DNA from: Vampirovibrionales bacterium
GTDB taxonomy: Bacteria; Cyanobacteriota; Vampirovibrionia; Vampirovibrionales; Vampirovibrionaceae
Length of the DNA stretch: 64,000 nucleotides
Assembly (NCBI GenBank): GCA_029866025.1
Contig: JARXAD010000007.1
Coordinates: 49,954-113,953, forward strand
Direction of reading: 5' to 3'
The position numbers and the translations under genes were made by a program. Positions 44,499 to 53,696 of this stretch are shown here, one piece after another. Numbering within the stretch: the stretch's first letter is position 1; the number at the start of each line of letters is the position of its first letter. The notes below the pieces were generated by a model. That model saw only the letters and a list, made by a program, of their open reading frames with translations. It searched no databases and had not been told where the DNA came from.

Positions 44499-45449
44499 AT
44501 GTCTTCAGCCGCTTCACCCCAACGGGTGGTTTTAATAGGTTCCTCTCTATTTACGGCCCGGTGCCTTAATCAGCTCTTGGCGCTAACCTCGTTAACAGTG
44601 GTGGGCGTGGTTACTAACCCGCAACAATTTTCCATTTCCTATGCCCCCTCCGGGGTCGATAATATTCGCCACGCCAATATGGGTGCATTGGCAGACAACC
44701 ACGGCATTCCTGCGTATGTGATGCAAACATCCATGCACGAACCCGCTTTGGCAGAGGCATTAACCGAATGGCAGCCCAATGTAATTTTAGTGGCTGGCTG
44801 GTATCACATGGTCCCTAAAGCAATACGGGCTATCGCTCCTTGTTTAGGGTTACATGCCTCTTTGTTACCCAAGTACAGCGGCGGAGCACCATTGGTCTGG
44901 TCTCTCATTGAAAATGCCACTGAGACAGGCATAACATTATTTATAATGGATAGCGGTGTGGATAGTGGACCAATTATTGGCCAAAAATCCACCGCTATTC
45001 ATCATCAAGACACCATCAAAACACTCTATGATCGTGTAGAAGAACTCGGATTAGAACTCTTATCTGACTGTTTACCCTTATTTTTAAATGGAGATCTCGT
45101 ACCAAGACCACAAAATGAGTCTGAGCGAACCTTATACCCACAACGAAAACCATCTGACGGCTGGTTAGACCTAACCTTACTCACCGATACGGAAGTCTAC
45201 AACCGAGTTCGTGCTCAAACGGCTCCTTATCCTGGAGCGTTTACTCGTCTGAATAACCAATGGGCGCATTTATGGAGCGTATCTATAGTTTCTACACAAC
45301 AATTACTACCGTACCCAGAACTAGCGCCCGGTGAAGTCACGTTTTTCTCCAATGGCACATGTTGGGCACGCTGTAAGGTAGGCGCTATTCAACTGGATAC
45401 TGTTTCTTGGCTTGATTCTTCACCTTTTCCACTCTCCTCCAATACATAG
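44499..45449 (+). CDS. Formyltransferase-family protein (Fmt/ArnA-like fold)
   Basis: A 316-residue protein of the formyl-tetrahydrofolate-dependent transferase fold. The conserved block LGLHASLLPKYSGGAPLVWS has the His and SLLP, but the usual Asn (N-x-H) is Gly. ITLFIMDSGVDSGPIIGQ has the catalytic Asp. A C-terminal Fmt-like domain starts near TEVYNRVRAQTAPYPGAFTR. Its neighbours are two HisH/HisF-like genes 10 bases downstream, not peptide deformylase, so it more likely formylates an amino sugar than Met-tRNA. That is inference. Confidence 0.75.
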   Translation: MSSAASPQRVVLIGSSLFTARCLNQLLALTSLTVVGVVTNPQQFSISYAPSGVDNIRHANMGALADNHGIPAYVMQTSMHEPALAEALTEWQPNVILVAGWYHMVPKAIRAIAPCLGLHASLLPKYSGGAPLVWSLIENATETGITLFIMDSGVDSGPIIGQKSTAIHHQDTIKTLYDRVEELGLELLSDCLPLFLNGDLVPRPQNESERTLYPQRKPSDGWLDLTLLTDTEVYNRVRAQTAPYPGAFTRLNNQWAHLWSVSIVSTQQLLPYPELAPGEVTFFSNGTCWARCKVGAIQLDTVSWLDSSPFPLSSNT

Positions 45450-45459
45450 AAAAGTCCGT

Positions 45460-46164
45460 ATGCGTTTAAATATTGTGATTGTAGACTTGGGCGCCGGAAA
45501 TTTGGGAGCTATTCCCAACATGTTGCACCGGCTGGGTGCCACCACCACCATTACCCAAGACCCTGCCACCATTGCTTCTGCCAGCCACGTTATATTGCCC
45601 GGTGTGGGCGCCTTTGATACCGTGGCACGGCAAGTAGATGCCCTCCATTTACGAGGCGCTTTAACCGCGGCGGCTTTAGAGCATCACATTCCTTTTTTGG
45701 GTATTTGCGTAGGGATGCAACTGTTGTATGCCGGCAGCGAAGAAGGGCAGTTAACCGGCTTGGGTTGGTTTCCCGAAACCCTCGTCTCCTTTAATCCTCA
45801 ACTCACCAATGAGCGCGATCAACCGTTACGTATTCCCCACATGGGTTGGAATACCATTGCCGACACCGCCGACATTGATCTCCTTCAAGGGTTTGGAGCC
45901 ACGGATCCACGATTTTACTTTGTTCACAGCTATCATGCGCCTGTAGTGCCCAACCCTACCGATAACCGAAAACAAGCCACTACCCATTATGGCCAGCCCT
46001 TTGTGGCCGCCGTGCAACGCGAAAATATTTTTGGGGTTCAATTCCACCCCGAAAAAAGTCACCGCTTTGGACTGCATCTATTTCGACATTTTATTGGCCT
46101 GCCTTCGCCTTACACCGTTACGCCAGCGTCCTTTCTTCGTGGTGAGGAAACAACCCCATGTTAA
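45460..46164 (+). CDS. HisH-like glutamine amidotransferase (WbuY type)
   Basis: A 234-residue class I glutaminase with IVDLGAGNLGAIPNMLHRLG, the nucleophile Cys in FLGICVGMQLLYAGSEEG, and VQFHPEKSHRFGLHLFRHF for the His/Glu. It would release ammonia for the HisF-like partner, whose gene overlaps by 7 bases. The partner's sequence points to sugar amidation rather than histidine synthesis. ATG 45460 is chosen; the frame is open to 45412 inside the upstream gene. Confidence 0.85.
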   Translation: MRLNIVIVDLGAGNLGAIPNMLHRLGATTTITQDPATIASASHVILPGVGAFDTVARQVDALHLRGALTAAALEHHIPFLGICVGMQLLYAGSEEGQLTGLGWFPETLVSFNPQLTNERDQPLRIPHMGWNTIADTADIDLLQGFGATDPRFYFVHSYHAPVVPNPTDNRKQATTHYGQPFVAAVQRENIFGVQFHPEKSHRFGLHLFRHFIGLPSPYTVTPASFLRGEETTPC

Positions 46165-46946
46165 TTCCTCGCGTCATTCCATGCCTGTTACTAAGTGATG
46201 GTGTGTTTGTAAAAACCGAACGCTTTAAAAATCCGGTGTACATTGGCGATCCTGTTAATACCATCAATCTGTTTAATCGCTTTGAAGTAGACGAGATTGT
46301 GGTGCTGGACATTGGCGCTACCCCCAAGAGGCAATCAATTCGCTGGGATATTTTAGAACCCTTGGCTTCCGAGTGCTGGGTACCACTGGCTTACGGGGGG
46401 GGTATTCAAACTCTAGAAGACATTCAACGTATTATTACCCTTGGGGTGGAGAAAGTTGTTCTCAACAGCGTGCTCCATACTCCCGGCGGGTTGGATTTAA
46501 TTCGTGCTGCCGCCAACCAGTTTGGCTCACAAGCCATTGTGGCCAGCCTTGATGTAAAAACCAACTGGCTGGGTAAGCCTGAAGTGGTCACCCATCACGC
46601 CACTAAAGTATGGAAAGGCTCCCCCGCTGATATTGCCCGCCAAGTAGAACAAGCGGGTGCTGGCGAAATTTTCTTAAACAGCGTGGACCTGGATGGAACC
46701 TTTGCCGGCTACAACGTACCGCTTATTCGTAGCGTAACCCAAGCCGTTACCATACCCGTTATTGCCTGCGGCGGTGCTGGCAAACGCCACCACCTAATAG
46801 AGCCCCTGGCAGAGGGTGGCGCTTCTGCAGTAGCTGCCGGAAGTTTGTTTGTGTACCAAGGTTCCACTCGGGGGGTATTGGTAAACTTTCCAGAACGTGA
46901 TGTGCTCGAGTCACTGCTTGCCCCACTGATGGCTCTACCTCACTAA
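46158..46946 (+). CDS. HisF-like protein of sugar amidation (WbuZ type)
   Basis: A 262-residue TIM barrel related to HisF. The start MLIPRVIPCLLLSDGVFVKT has Leu where HisF has the catalytic Asp11 (IPCLDV). The following FKNPVYIGDPVNTINLFNRF and DEIVVLDIGATPKRQSI are characteristic of WbuZ-like proteins, which work with a HisH-like partner in making amidinated nonulosonic or other amino sugars. The second Asp (ASLDVKTN) is kept. No WbpG/PseA-type amidotransferase gene is adjacent, which is unusual. Confidence 0.83.
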   Translation: MLIPRVIPCLLLSDGVFVKTERFKNPVYIGDPVNTINLFNRFEVDEIVVLDIGATPKRQSIRWDILEPLASECWVPLAYGGGIQTLEDIQRIITLGVEKVVLNSVLHTPGGLDLIRAAANQFGSQAIVASLDVKTNWLGKPEVVTHHATKVWKGSPADIARQVEQAGAGEIFLNSVDLDGTFAGYNVPLIRSVTQAVTIPVIACGGAGKRHHLIEPLAEGGASAVAAGSLFVYQGSTRGVLVNFPERDVLESLLAPLMALPH

Positions 46947-47033
46947 AAAACATGTGCCTTAAACGCTTTGAGTATAAACTTTGCCCACTGTGTGCAGCCA
47001 ACGAGAGTTCGTTCATGATAAAAAGCAGGTTGT

Positions 47034-48008
47034 ATGATTGATATTGTTGCTTACAATCACCATGACAGATGTTATGTAAATGATTTAACCGTTAACGACA
47101 TTGAGACGTGTCTTACCGATGAACGATTGTATGTCTGGGTTGATTTTAACAAGCCTAACTCAGACGAAATCGACCTCCTCAAAACACTTTTCAAATTAGA
47201 CCCTCTGGCCATTGAAGACTGTACCCACACTCGTCAATTACCCAAGCTGGAGTCTTTTTCAGATTACCATTTTTTTATTGTGCAAGGCCCTACTCTTAAT
47301 GTAGGCAACTTAGCCACAGATGCAGTAGAATTGGATGGTTTTTTAGCTGACCGTTATCTTATTACCTACCATGAGGAAGAAATCCCCTCCATTACAGAAG
47401 CAAAAAAGAAAAATTTAAAAAGCACAGGTAGACTTTCACAAGGAGTCTCCTATCTTGCTTACGATATTCTGGATCACATGATTGATATGTATTTACCAAT
47501 TTTGGATTTTTTAGAGGAAAAGAATCGCTTGTTAACAGCGGAACTTCACAACCATTCCTTTAACGAAAAAACCACTCAAGAATATATGGCATTAGCCAGG
47601 TATATCTTAGACTTAAGGCGTACTGCTACAAAAAACCAACAAGTCTTTTACCAATTTAGCCATTCTTCTTTAGCCTTTATTGATGCTGATGAAGCACGTT
47701 TATTTCGCGATATTCATGATCACATGATACGGGTCATGGACATGTCAGACTACTATCACCACACCCTTCACGAAACCTTAAACATCCAATTATCCCTCAG
47801 TTCTCATCGAATGAATCAGGTGGTTCAACTTTTAACCATTATGGCTACCATCATGCTTCCACTCAATGTTATTACAGGCATTTACGGCATGAATTTCACT
47901 TGGATGCCTTTGCTCCACTCTCCTTATGGTTTTTGGAGCACAGTGGCTCTAATGCTGGCTATTATTGGCGGACTTCTTTTTTACTTTAGGCGCCGAAAAT
48001 GGATTTAA
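47034..48008 (+). CDS. corA: CorA-family magnesium/cobalt transporter
   Basis: A 324-residue membrane channel. A soluble N-terminal domain (VWVDFNKPNSDEIDLLKTLF, LDPLAIEDCTH) and a long helical stalk lead to two C-terminal membrane helices. The signature GMN sits in TGIYGMNFTW, and the end RRRKWI is basic. AGG lies before the ATG. Codon use is AT-richer than the preceding cluster. Confidence 0.92.
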   Translation: MIDIVAYNHHDRCYVNDLTVNDIETCLTDERLYVWVDFNKPNSDEIDLLKTLFKLDPLAIEDCTHTRQLPKLESFSDYHFFIVQGPTLNVGNLATDAVELDGFLADRYLITYHEEEIPSITEAKKKNLKSTGRLSQGVSYLAYDILDHMIDMYLPILDFLEEKNRLLTAELHNHSFNEKTTQEYMALARYILDLRRTATKNQQVFYQFSHSSLAFIDADEARLFRDIHDHMIRVMDMSDYYHHTLHETLNIQLSLSSHRMNQVVQLLTIMATIMLPLNVITGIYGMNFTWMPLLHSPYGFWSTVALMLAIIGGLLFYFRRRKWI

Positions 48009-48341
48009 AACGACCCTTTCCTTAGTAGTTCTCTCCGGCTTTATTCTCAGGGTTGTTACAGAGGTCTTACCATTAAGAACTTCATAGCCATCCATTAAAT
48101 TGATCCAAATAAACATTTTACTTCATTGGCAGTTTTGTTTTTCTCTACAGCTACTCAACCTTTCTGGAAGCAACTGTCTGACGGTATAATCCTACTTTCA
48201 AACGCTTACTAACCAAACCCTCTATTCCGATTCGAAGAATCGTAACGAGATAAAGAGACTTTGTTGTAGGGTCGTTATACCGTGAAAGCACCTTTGTAAA
48301 GCGATAATACAAGGAGAACCTCGGTCAATCTAAAAAATTAT
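48009..48341. other. Intergenic region without a gene; possible orphan promoter and hairpin
   Basis: This lies between convergent corA and the Pat-like gene. A perfect TATAAT at 48185-48190 reads plus. A six-pair hairpin CGATTC-GAA-GAATCG lies at 48228-48242. No downstream gene on the plus strand uses this promoter, so a small RNA is possible but unproven. Confidence 0.35.
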
Positions 48342-51083
48342 CTACAGTGATAAACGAATGGTTTGAATGACATCATCCGTAGCCATTAAGGAAAACCCCA
48401 CCGACTGGGTTAGTTTAAGCATCGCAGCATTACTGGCTAAAACCTCTCCCATTAAGCAGGTTAGCCCTTCTAAACGAGCAATTTCAATCATTCGACTAAG
48501 CAACTGACGACCTAACCCTTTGCCTTGATGGTCGTCTTGGATAATTAACCGGAATAAGCCCGTTTGATGATTTACCCGCTGGCGTGATAAGCGTCCTACA
48601 CCCACAATATTATTGGTTGCATCCACAGCAACCAATGTTAACTCACGGGTATAGTCGTTAAAACAAATGCGTGCCAAGCGTTGATGAGCCGTACGCTCTG
48701 TTAGAGACATCGCCTGATTGTAACTTTGGAACACGCTTGCATCGGTTAGGCGGCTATGAAATTGGCAAATGGCCTCTTCATCGTTGGCACGAATAGGCCG
48801 TAAGGTAATACCTTCGCCATTGGCTAGGGCAATAGTACTAATGTATTGATAAGGGTAGGCACGAATAACGTTGGGTTGCAAAGTCCCCGACTGAACATCG
48901 GTGGCGGGGTGTAAAATCACACGCGCATCCAAAGCCATAAAGCCCGTTTCACTTGCCAGCAGAGGATTGATTTCTACTTCTTTAATATGTGGATGATTCA
49001 TCACCAAATAACTAAAACGCACCAGCAAAGATTCAAGCTCGGCCATGTTAATGGGCCCTTTGCCCCGGTATCCCTTGAGCGCTTTGGCAATTTTGGTCCG
49101 CTCAATGAGTCGACGAACCAAGGTGCTATTCAGAGGTGGCAAACCAAAGGCCACATCTTCAAATAATTCCACTAAGGTGCCGCCCGCACCAAAGGCCACC
49201 ACAGGGCCAAATTGGGGGTCATAGCTGGAACCAATAATCAATTCTGTGCCTTTGAAGGACACCATGGGTTGCACCGTCACCCCTTCAAAGCCATCGCCAC
49301 AGCCGTGTTGAACCAGTGACGTTTGAATACCAACAAAAGCCTTGCGTACATCGTCGTCACTAGATAGGTTAAGCTTTACACCGCCTAAATCCGATTTATG
49401 CGTAATGGTAGTGGAATGAAGCTTCACCACCACGGGGTAACCGATGGTTTGGGCGGCGGTAACAGCTTCATCCGGTGTAGCTGCTTGTTGAATGGGTGTC
49501 ACAGGAATATCGTAAGAACGTAACAGATCTTTGGATTCAATTTCGGTCAAAGTAGTTCGACCCGTAGCTGCAATGGCGGACAATTGATCAGACAAACTGG
49601 CGGTATCCACCAAGGCCAAGGTGTCTTGATCGCGGTAGCCTGGGGTTTCATACAAACTTTCCAAGTTTTTTTGGTAACGCCACATCATGGAAAAGGCTTT
49701 TGCGGCGCTATCGGGGTAATCAAAGGTTGGTATGCCTGCCTGGTTTAGGATGCCACGGCCGGCTAAAACATCATTGCCGCCCATCCAACTAGCCAAAACA
49801 GGTTTTGTCCCTTGTTTGAATCGCTCTACCAAGGTGCGAGCTGTTTCCAGTGGATCGGTCATGGCCTGAGGGGTTAAAATCACCAAGGTACCATCAGACT
49901 CATCGTCCGCATTTACCACCGTTAGCGTTTCAGCATAACGCTCCGGATCAGCGTCCCCTAAAATATCAATGGGATTTCCATGGCTCCACGCACTGGGCAA
50001 AAAGGTGTTGAGTTTATCTAAAGTTGCGGTAGAAACATCGGCGAGTTCGCCGCCATTCATCAGCAAGGCATCGGTGGCAATCACGCCTGGGCCACCGGCG
50101 TTGGTAATAATGTTCAATTTAGGCCCTTTAGGCAAAGGTTGCTTGTCCAGCACGTCAGCCATGGCAAACAATTCTTCAATGGTATCCACGCGCAGCACAC
50201 CACACCGACGAAAAGCGGCATCCAGCACTGCATCGCTGCCCACCAAAGACCCCGTGTGAGATGCCGCCGCTTTAGCAGCACATTCGGTGCGACCGGGTTT
50301 GATGACAATAATGGGTTTTTCCAGAGCGACTTCACGCGCTGCAGACAGAAATGACTGAGCGTCACCAATCGTTTCCATGTAAATCACAATGCTTTGGGTG
50401 TTGGGGTCATCACCCAAGTAATAGATAAGGTCACCCCAATCCACATCGAGCATGCTACCCAAGCTGGCAAACACACTAAAGCCTACGTTGTTGGTCTGGC
50501 TCCAATCCAATACAGCAGTACAGAGTGCACCGCTTTGGCTGAGAAAGCCTACGTTGCCTTTGCGGGCCATACCACTAGCAAAGGTGGCATTCAATCCGCT
50601 GGTGGTATTCATCAAGCCCAAACAGTTGGGGCCAATAATGCGCATGCCATGTTTTTTGGCAATAGCTAAAATCTCTTGTTCGCGGGCCTGGCCCTCCGGA
50701 CCCACTTCTTTAAATCCGGCACTAATAATAATCGCACTGGGTATCCCCTTATCTGCCGCTTCTTGCATCAGGGCAGGAATAGACGCTGCGGGAGTCACAA
50801 TGACCACTAAGTCGATGCTATCGGGAATAGCCCCTAAAGAAGGGTAGGCTTTAATACCCAGCACATTGTCTCGCTTAGGGTTAACAGGGTAAATCGTGCC
50901 GCCAAAAGGGCTACTCAACAGGTTCCACACAATGGTACGCCCCACGCTCCCTGGTTTTTCAGTGGCACCCACCACCGCAACGTTTTGGGGCGCTAATAGT
51001 TTATCCAACGGATTAACAGTGCTGTGAAAAACACTATGAGTAGGCGCATGAAAGGCTGGCAGTGTGGAAACGGCAGGAGTCAT
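48342..51083 (-). CDS. Acyl-CoA synthetase (ADP-forming)-like / GNAT fusion (Pat-like protein acetyltransferase)
   Basis: A 913-residue protein from ATG 51083. The N-terminal CoA-binding and ligase domains have [43 protein letters not shown] and [10 protein letters not shown]. The His loop position reads [12 protein letters not shown]. An ATP-grasp domain follows ([20 protein letters not shown]). A C-terminal GNAT domain contains [20 protein letters not shown]. This is the domain order of PatZ/YfiQ-type lysine acetyltransferases that shut down acetyl-CoA synthetase. ATG 51083 follows a good promoter; upstream ATGs to 51293 add a hydrophobic stretch that overlaps the promoter. Confidence 0.85.
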   Translation of the reverse strand: MTPAVSTLPAFHAPTHSVFHSTVNPLDKLLAPQNVAVVGATEKPGSVGRTIVWNLLSSPFGGTIYPVNPKRDNVLGIKAYPSLGAIPDSIDLVVIVTPAASIPALMQEAADKGIPSAIIISAGFKEVGPEGQAREQEILAIAKKHGMRIIGPNCLGLMNTTSGLNATFASGMARKGNVGFLSQSGALCTAVLDWSQTNNVGFSVFASLGSMLDVDWGDLIYYLGDDPNTQSIVIYMETIGDAQSFLSAAREVALEKPIIVIKPGRTECAAKAAASHTGSLVGSDAVLDAAFRRCGVLRVDTIEELFAMADVLDKQPLPKGPKLNIITNAGGPGVIATDALLMNGGELADVSTATLDKLNTFLPSAWSHGNPIDILGDADPERYAETLTVVNADDESDGTLVILTPQAMTDPLETARTLVERFKQGTKPVLASWMGGNDVLAGRGILNQAGIPTFDYPDSAAKAFSMMWRYQKNLESLYETPGYRDQDTLALVDTASLSDQLSAIAATGRTTLTEIESKDLLRSYDIPVTPIQQAATPDEAVTAAQTIGYPVVVKLHSTTITHKSDLGGVKLNLSSDDDVRKAFVGIQTSLVQHGCGDGFEGVTVQPMVSFKGTELIIGSSYDPQFGPVVAFGAGGTLVELFEDVAFGLPPLNSTLVRRLIERTKIAKALKGYRGKGPINMAELESLLVRFSYLVMNHPHIKEVEINPLLASETGFMALDARVILHPATDVQSGTLQPNVIRAYPYQYISTIALANGEGITLRPIRANDEEAICQFHSRLTDASVFQSYNQAMSLTERTAHQRLARICFNDYTRELTLVAVDATNNIVGVGRLSRQRVNHQTGLFRLIIQDDHQGKGLGRQLLSRMIEIARLEGLTCLMGEVLASNAAMLKLTQSVGFSLMATDDVIQTIRLSL

Positions 51084-51118
51084 CGGAAAGGCTTTCTTGG
51101 ACACAATGGGAGGATTCC

Positions 51119-51151
51119 AGTGTATATAATACACTATATAGGCGATGGCAA
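51119..51151 (-). promoter_or_regulatory. Promoter and operator of the Pat-like gene
   Basis: On the minus strand TTGCCA (51151-51146) and TATATA (51128-51123) are 17 bases apart. A perfect inverted repeat AGTGTAT-ATA-ATACACT (51119-51135) covers the -10, as a repressor site would. Confidence 0.6.
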
Positions 51152-51541
51152 TCCCCAAAAGGATCTTCATCATTCTCCCAGTCTTACAAGCAAATAAAAA
51201 ACATTTAAACAGCCATTGCGGTAGTAAGGGAGGACCAATACCCCCGTTGCTAAAAAACCAGAGTAAGGGCAACCCTGGCAACAACAATGCCAATCACCCC
51301 TCCCAATCATGGGCAGAAGGGTTATCCGTTTGATAAAACTTTGGAACGGCGGCCACAAAACCCAAAAAATCTTTGTTTTCTTTCACAGTCCCGTTGATCG
51401 TATCCCAGTCAGTCGTTGGTTTTTTGGACGGGAATAGCAAAAAAACTGTCTGACGAGTCATCGACGGTCCGGTGAATGACTCCTAATACCTTAACGACTG
51501 AAGTTACTGTAAAATCTGTTAGGATAACAAGTGCGCTCACT

Positions 51542-52219
51542 CTAAGCATTTTTTTTAACTTCTTTACTACGTTGAACCACAAACAAAGCCGCCTGCGTTC
51601 TGTCTTTTACGTTTAGCTTTTGCAAAACCGAATGGACGTGGACCCGCACTGTCCCAGGCGAAATACTGAGGATTTCTGCAATGTCTAAATTCTTTTTTCC
51701 TTCAGCGATCAAAGCCAATACCTCTTGTTCTCGCTCTGTTAAGGAAGCGAGGGCTTCAGGAGGAATATTAGACAGCTTATCCGAGACTGAAATCTTTTGC
51801 CCATTTCGCACTTGCTTCTTGATTTGAGAGGCTACAGCAGCATCAATCCAAAAGGCTCCTTGATGCACTTCTTGAATGAGTGTCTGTAAACGTTCTGTTG
51901 AAACTCCTTTTAGGCAATAACCGTCCGCCCCAACCCCCATAATCTCTTCGACAATCTTTACTTCCGAATGGGAGGTTAAAATAAGGATTTTCATCTCTGG
52001 GTGCTTGGCGCGAATAATGCGTGTGGCTTCCAACCCACTCAGAACGGGAAGCCCAATGTCCATTAAAATGAGATCCGGCAACAGCTCATCCGCCATAAAG
52101 ACGGCTGTTTCCCCATCCGAGCAGTGGCCAATAATATCAATATCCGTCGACTGTTTCAAAGATACTGTGATCCCGATACGAAAGACTTCATCATCTTCAA
52201 CCAATAGCACTCGAATCAT
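51542..52219 (-). CDS. Response regulator, NarL/LuxR type
   Basis: A 225-residue two-component regulator. The receiver has acidic Asp9-Asp10, phospho-acceptor Asp54 (ILMDIGLPVLSG), and Lys104. The C-terminal LuxR helix-turn-helix reads LTEREQEVLALIAEGKKNLD followed by IAEILSISPGTVRVHVHSVL. Its ATG overlaps the stop of the kinase gene by 4 bases. It lies divergent from kdp, where an OmpR-type KdpE would be expected elsewhere, so it may govern kdp. Confidence 0.9.
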   Translation of the reverse strand: MIRVLLVEDDEVFRIGITVSLKQSTDIDIIGHCSDGETAVFMADELLPDLILMDIGLPVLSGLEATRIIRAKHPEMKILILTSHSEVKIVEEIMGVGADGYCLKGVSTERLQTLIQEVHQGAFWIDAAVASQIKKQVRNGQKISVSDKLSNIPPEALASLTEREQEVLALIAEGKKNLDIAEILSISPGTVRVHVHSVLQKLNVKDRTQAALFVVQRSKEVKKNA

Positions 52220-53304
52220 AGAAGAGCCTCTTCTCTCACAGTGGGAAGAGTAAAGCTAAATTTACAGCCACCTTTCGGCATATTTTCAACCCAAATCGTC
52301 CCTTGATGAGCTTGAATCAATTGTCGACTCAAATAGAGCCCTAAACCCGTTCCCACAATCTCCCGTGTTCCTTCCCCTCGATAAAAACGATGGAATACGT
52401 TTTCCAAATCTCCTAAAGCCAAGCCAGGGCCACTATCAATCATTTCTACTAGCAGTTGCTTAGCCTGTTCGAGCACATTCACCCGAATGCTTCCACCCGA
52501 GGGCGTATAATTAAGAGAGTTGTGAAGCAGATTAGCCACCACCCGCTTTAATTGCAAGGCATCTCCTTTAATTTTTGGCGGTATACGTTGGCAATAATAC
52601 TCCAACGTAATCTTTCGTTCGAGAGCAAGGTATTGAACCTCGGTTAAACTATCAGCCATGAGTTCATCCATATCGACCAGCCCCATACGCAAGGTCACAC
52701 CAACTGTATCTTGTCGATAGGCAGATGATAAATCTTCCACCAGTGCCAATTGCCGTTGAGTACTACGGCTAATGGCCTCCATGACCTCACGTTGCTCCGT
52801 ATTGATGGCTCCAAAAGACCCTTTTAAATAGTAGAGAATGGTTTTTTCAGTACCCAATAAAGGGGTTTTAAGATCGTGGGTAAGGGTAGCAATAAAATCT
52901 TCGCGCATTTGAGCGACGTTTCGCTCACTTTGCAAAAGACTTTCCTGCGCTTGAATATGCTGTTGATAATGAATATAACGCACCATAAAATAAGAGGAAA
53001 TAACAATAGAAAGTGCGGCTAGGCTGCGGTTGATAACAATGGAAGGAATAAGGCTCGCATTAATCGGAAAAAATAAATTAAGGTAGGTGGCTATAACAGC
53101 AATGACTAAAAGTGCTTTAGCAACATTGGGTCGAGAAAAAGCCATCGAGATTAAAATAGGAACGGCATAGAGATAGGCTAAAATGTATTCGGGAGGTGTT
53201 AAAAAATCCGCTGCAGCAATACTTAAAAATGTAAGAACAATGATACCCCAGCGAGTGGTGTCGCTGACACTAAAAAACTGCTTTTCTAAGGAAAATAGGC
53301 TCAT
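52216..53304 (-). CDS. Membrane histidine kinase
   Basis: A 362-residue sensor kinase. Four or so N-terminal membrane helices within residues 18-110 have very short loops. A coiled coil leads to the H-box FIATLTHDLKTPLLG (phospho-His143), N-box LKRVVANLLHNSLNYTPSGG, G1 IDSGPGLALGD, F-box and G2 GTGLGLYLSRQL. The membrane part faces no large periplasmic domain, as in KdpD's C-terminal half. With the separate short KdpD at 59.1 kb, the two could share the work of a full KdpD. That is inference. Confidence 0.9.
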   Translation of the reverse strand: MSLFSLEKQFFSVSDTTRWGIIVLTFLSIAAADFLTPPEYILAYLYAVPILISMAFSRPNVAKALLVIAVIATYLNLFFPINASLIPSIVINRSLAALSIVISSYFMVRYIHYQQHIQAQESLLQSERNVAQMREDFIATLTHDLKTPLLGTEKTILYYLKGSFGAINTEQREVMEAISRSTQRQLALVEDLSSAYRQDTVGVTLRMGLVDMDELMADSLTEVQYLALERKITLEYYCQRIPPKIKGDALQLKRVVANLLHNSLNYTPSGGSIRVNVLEQAKQLLVEMIDSGPGLALGDLENVFHRFYRGEGTREIVGTGLGLYLSRQLIQAHQGTIWVENMPKGGCKFSFTLPTVREEALL

Positions 53305-53361
53305 GGTGCCTATTAAAACACAGAAGGTCGCTTCTTAAATTGTTTCAATATGATGATTCTA

Positions 53362-53389
53362 AGCATCTATATCATTTGGTATAGATGCT
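53362..53389. promoter_or_regulatory. 10-bp perfect inverted repeat between kinase and kdp genes
   Basis: AGCATCTATA and TATAGATGCT separated by eight bases, in the divergent region. It is immediately upstream of the proposed kdp promoter. It is a good candidate operator for the adjacent NarL-type regulator. Confidence 0.6.
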
Positions 53390-53406
53390 AAACGCAAAGA
53401 TATACC

Positions 53407-53434
53407 TTGTTGGATTTCTCAAGGCGGTCATAAT
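53407..53434 (+). promoter_or_regulatory. Candidate kdp operon promoter
   Basis: TTGTTG and CATAAT separated by 16 bases. A further short hairpin GTTTGA-TATT-TCAAAC (53454-53469) lies in the leader just before the first small ORF. Confidence 0.45.
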
Positions 53435-53490
53435 CAAAAGTATCTTTGATAAAGTTTGATATTTCAAACCTTAAGATGAAAGGTAAAGCC

Positions 53491-53598
53491 ATGACCCTAT
53501 TAGGGCCCCTCTTTTTATTTGCCGCCCTGTTTCTTTTATTTATGGGGTTTATTCGCTTTTGTGACTGGGTATTGAGTCGCAGAGAGGTCAATTCATGA
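53491..53598 (+). CDS. Small membrane protein at the head of the kdp operon
   Basis: A 35-residue single-helix protein, start MTLLGPLFLFAALFLLFMGF, ending in RFCDWVLSRREVNS. AAAGG lies 8 bases before ATG 53491; ATG 53476 is an alternative. Small proteins of this shape, with a Cys-Asp pair after the helix, often precede kdpF in other bacteria. Its stop overlaps the kdpF start (ATGA). Confidence 0.7.
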   Translation: MTLLGPLFLFAALFLLFMGFIRFCDWVLSRREVNS

Positions 53599-53696
53599 TC
53601 ACAACCCTTTCATTCCCAGTATTGGCATTAACCGTAGTGGTCTTCGGATTAACCATCTACCTAACCACTGTTATTCTCTTTCCGGAGAAATTTTAA
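53595..53696 (+). CDS. kdpF: Potassium-transporting ATPase subunit KdpF
   Basis: A 33-residue membrane peptide, start MITTLSFPVLALTVVVFGLT, ending LFPEKF as KdpF proteins do. It stabilises the KdpABC complex. Its TAA shares one base with the kdpA ATG. Confidence 0.85.
   Translation: MITTLSFPVLALTVVVFGLTIYLTTVILFPEKF

Noticed and set aside
45460..46946. hisH and hisF of histidine biosynthesis
   Set aside because: The HisF paralogue lacks Asp11 and has WbuZ-type blocks, and no other his gene is near.
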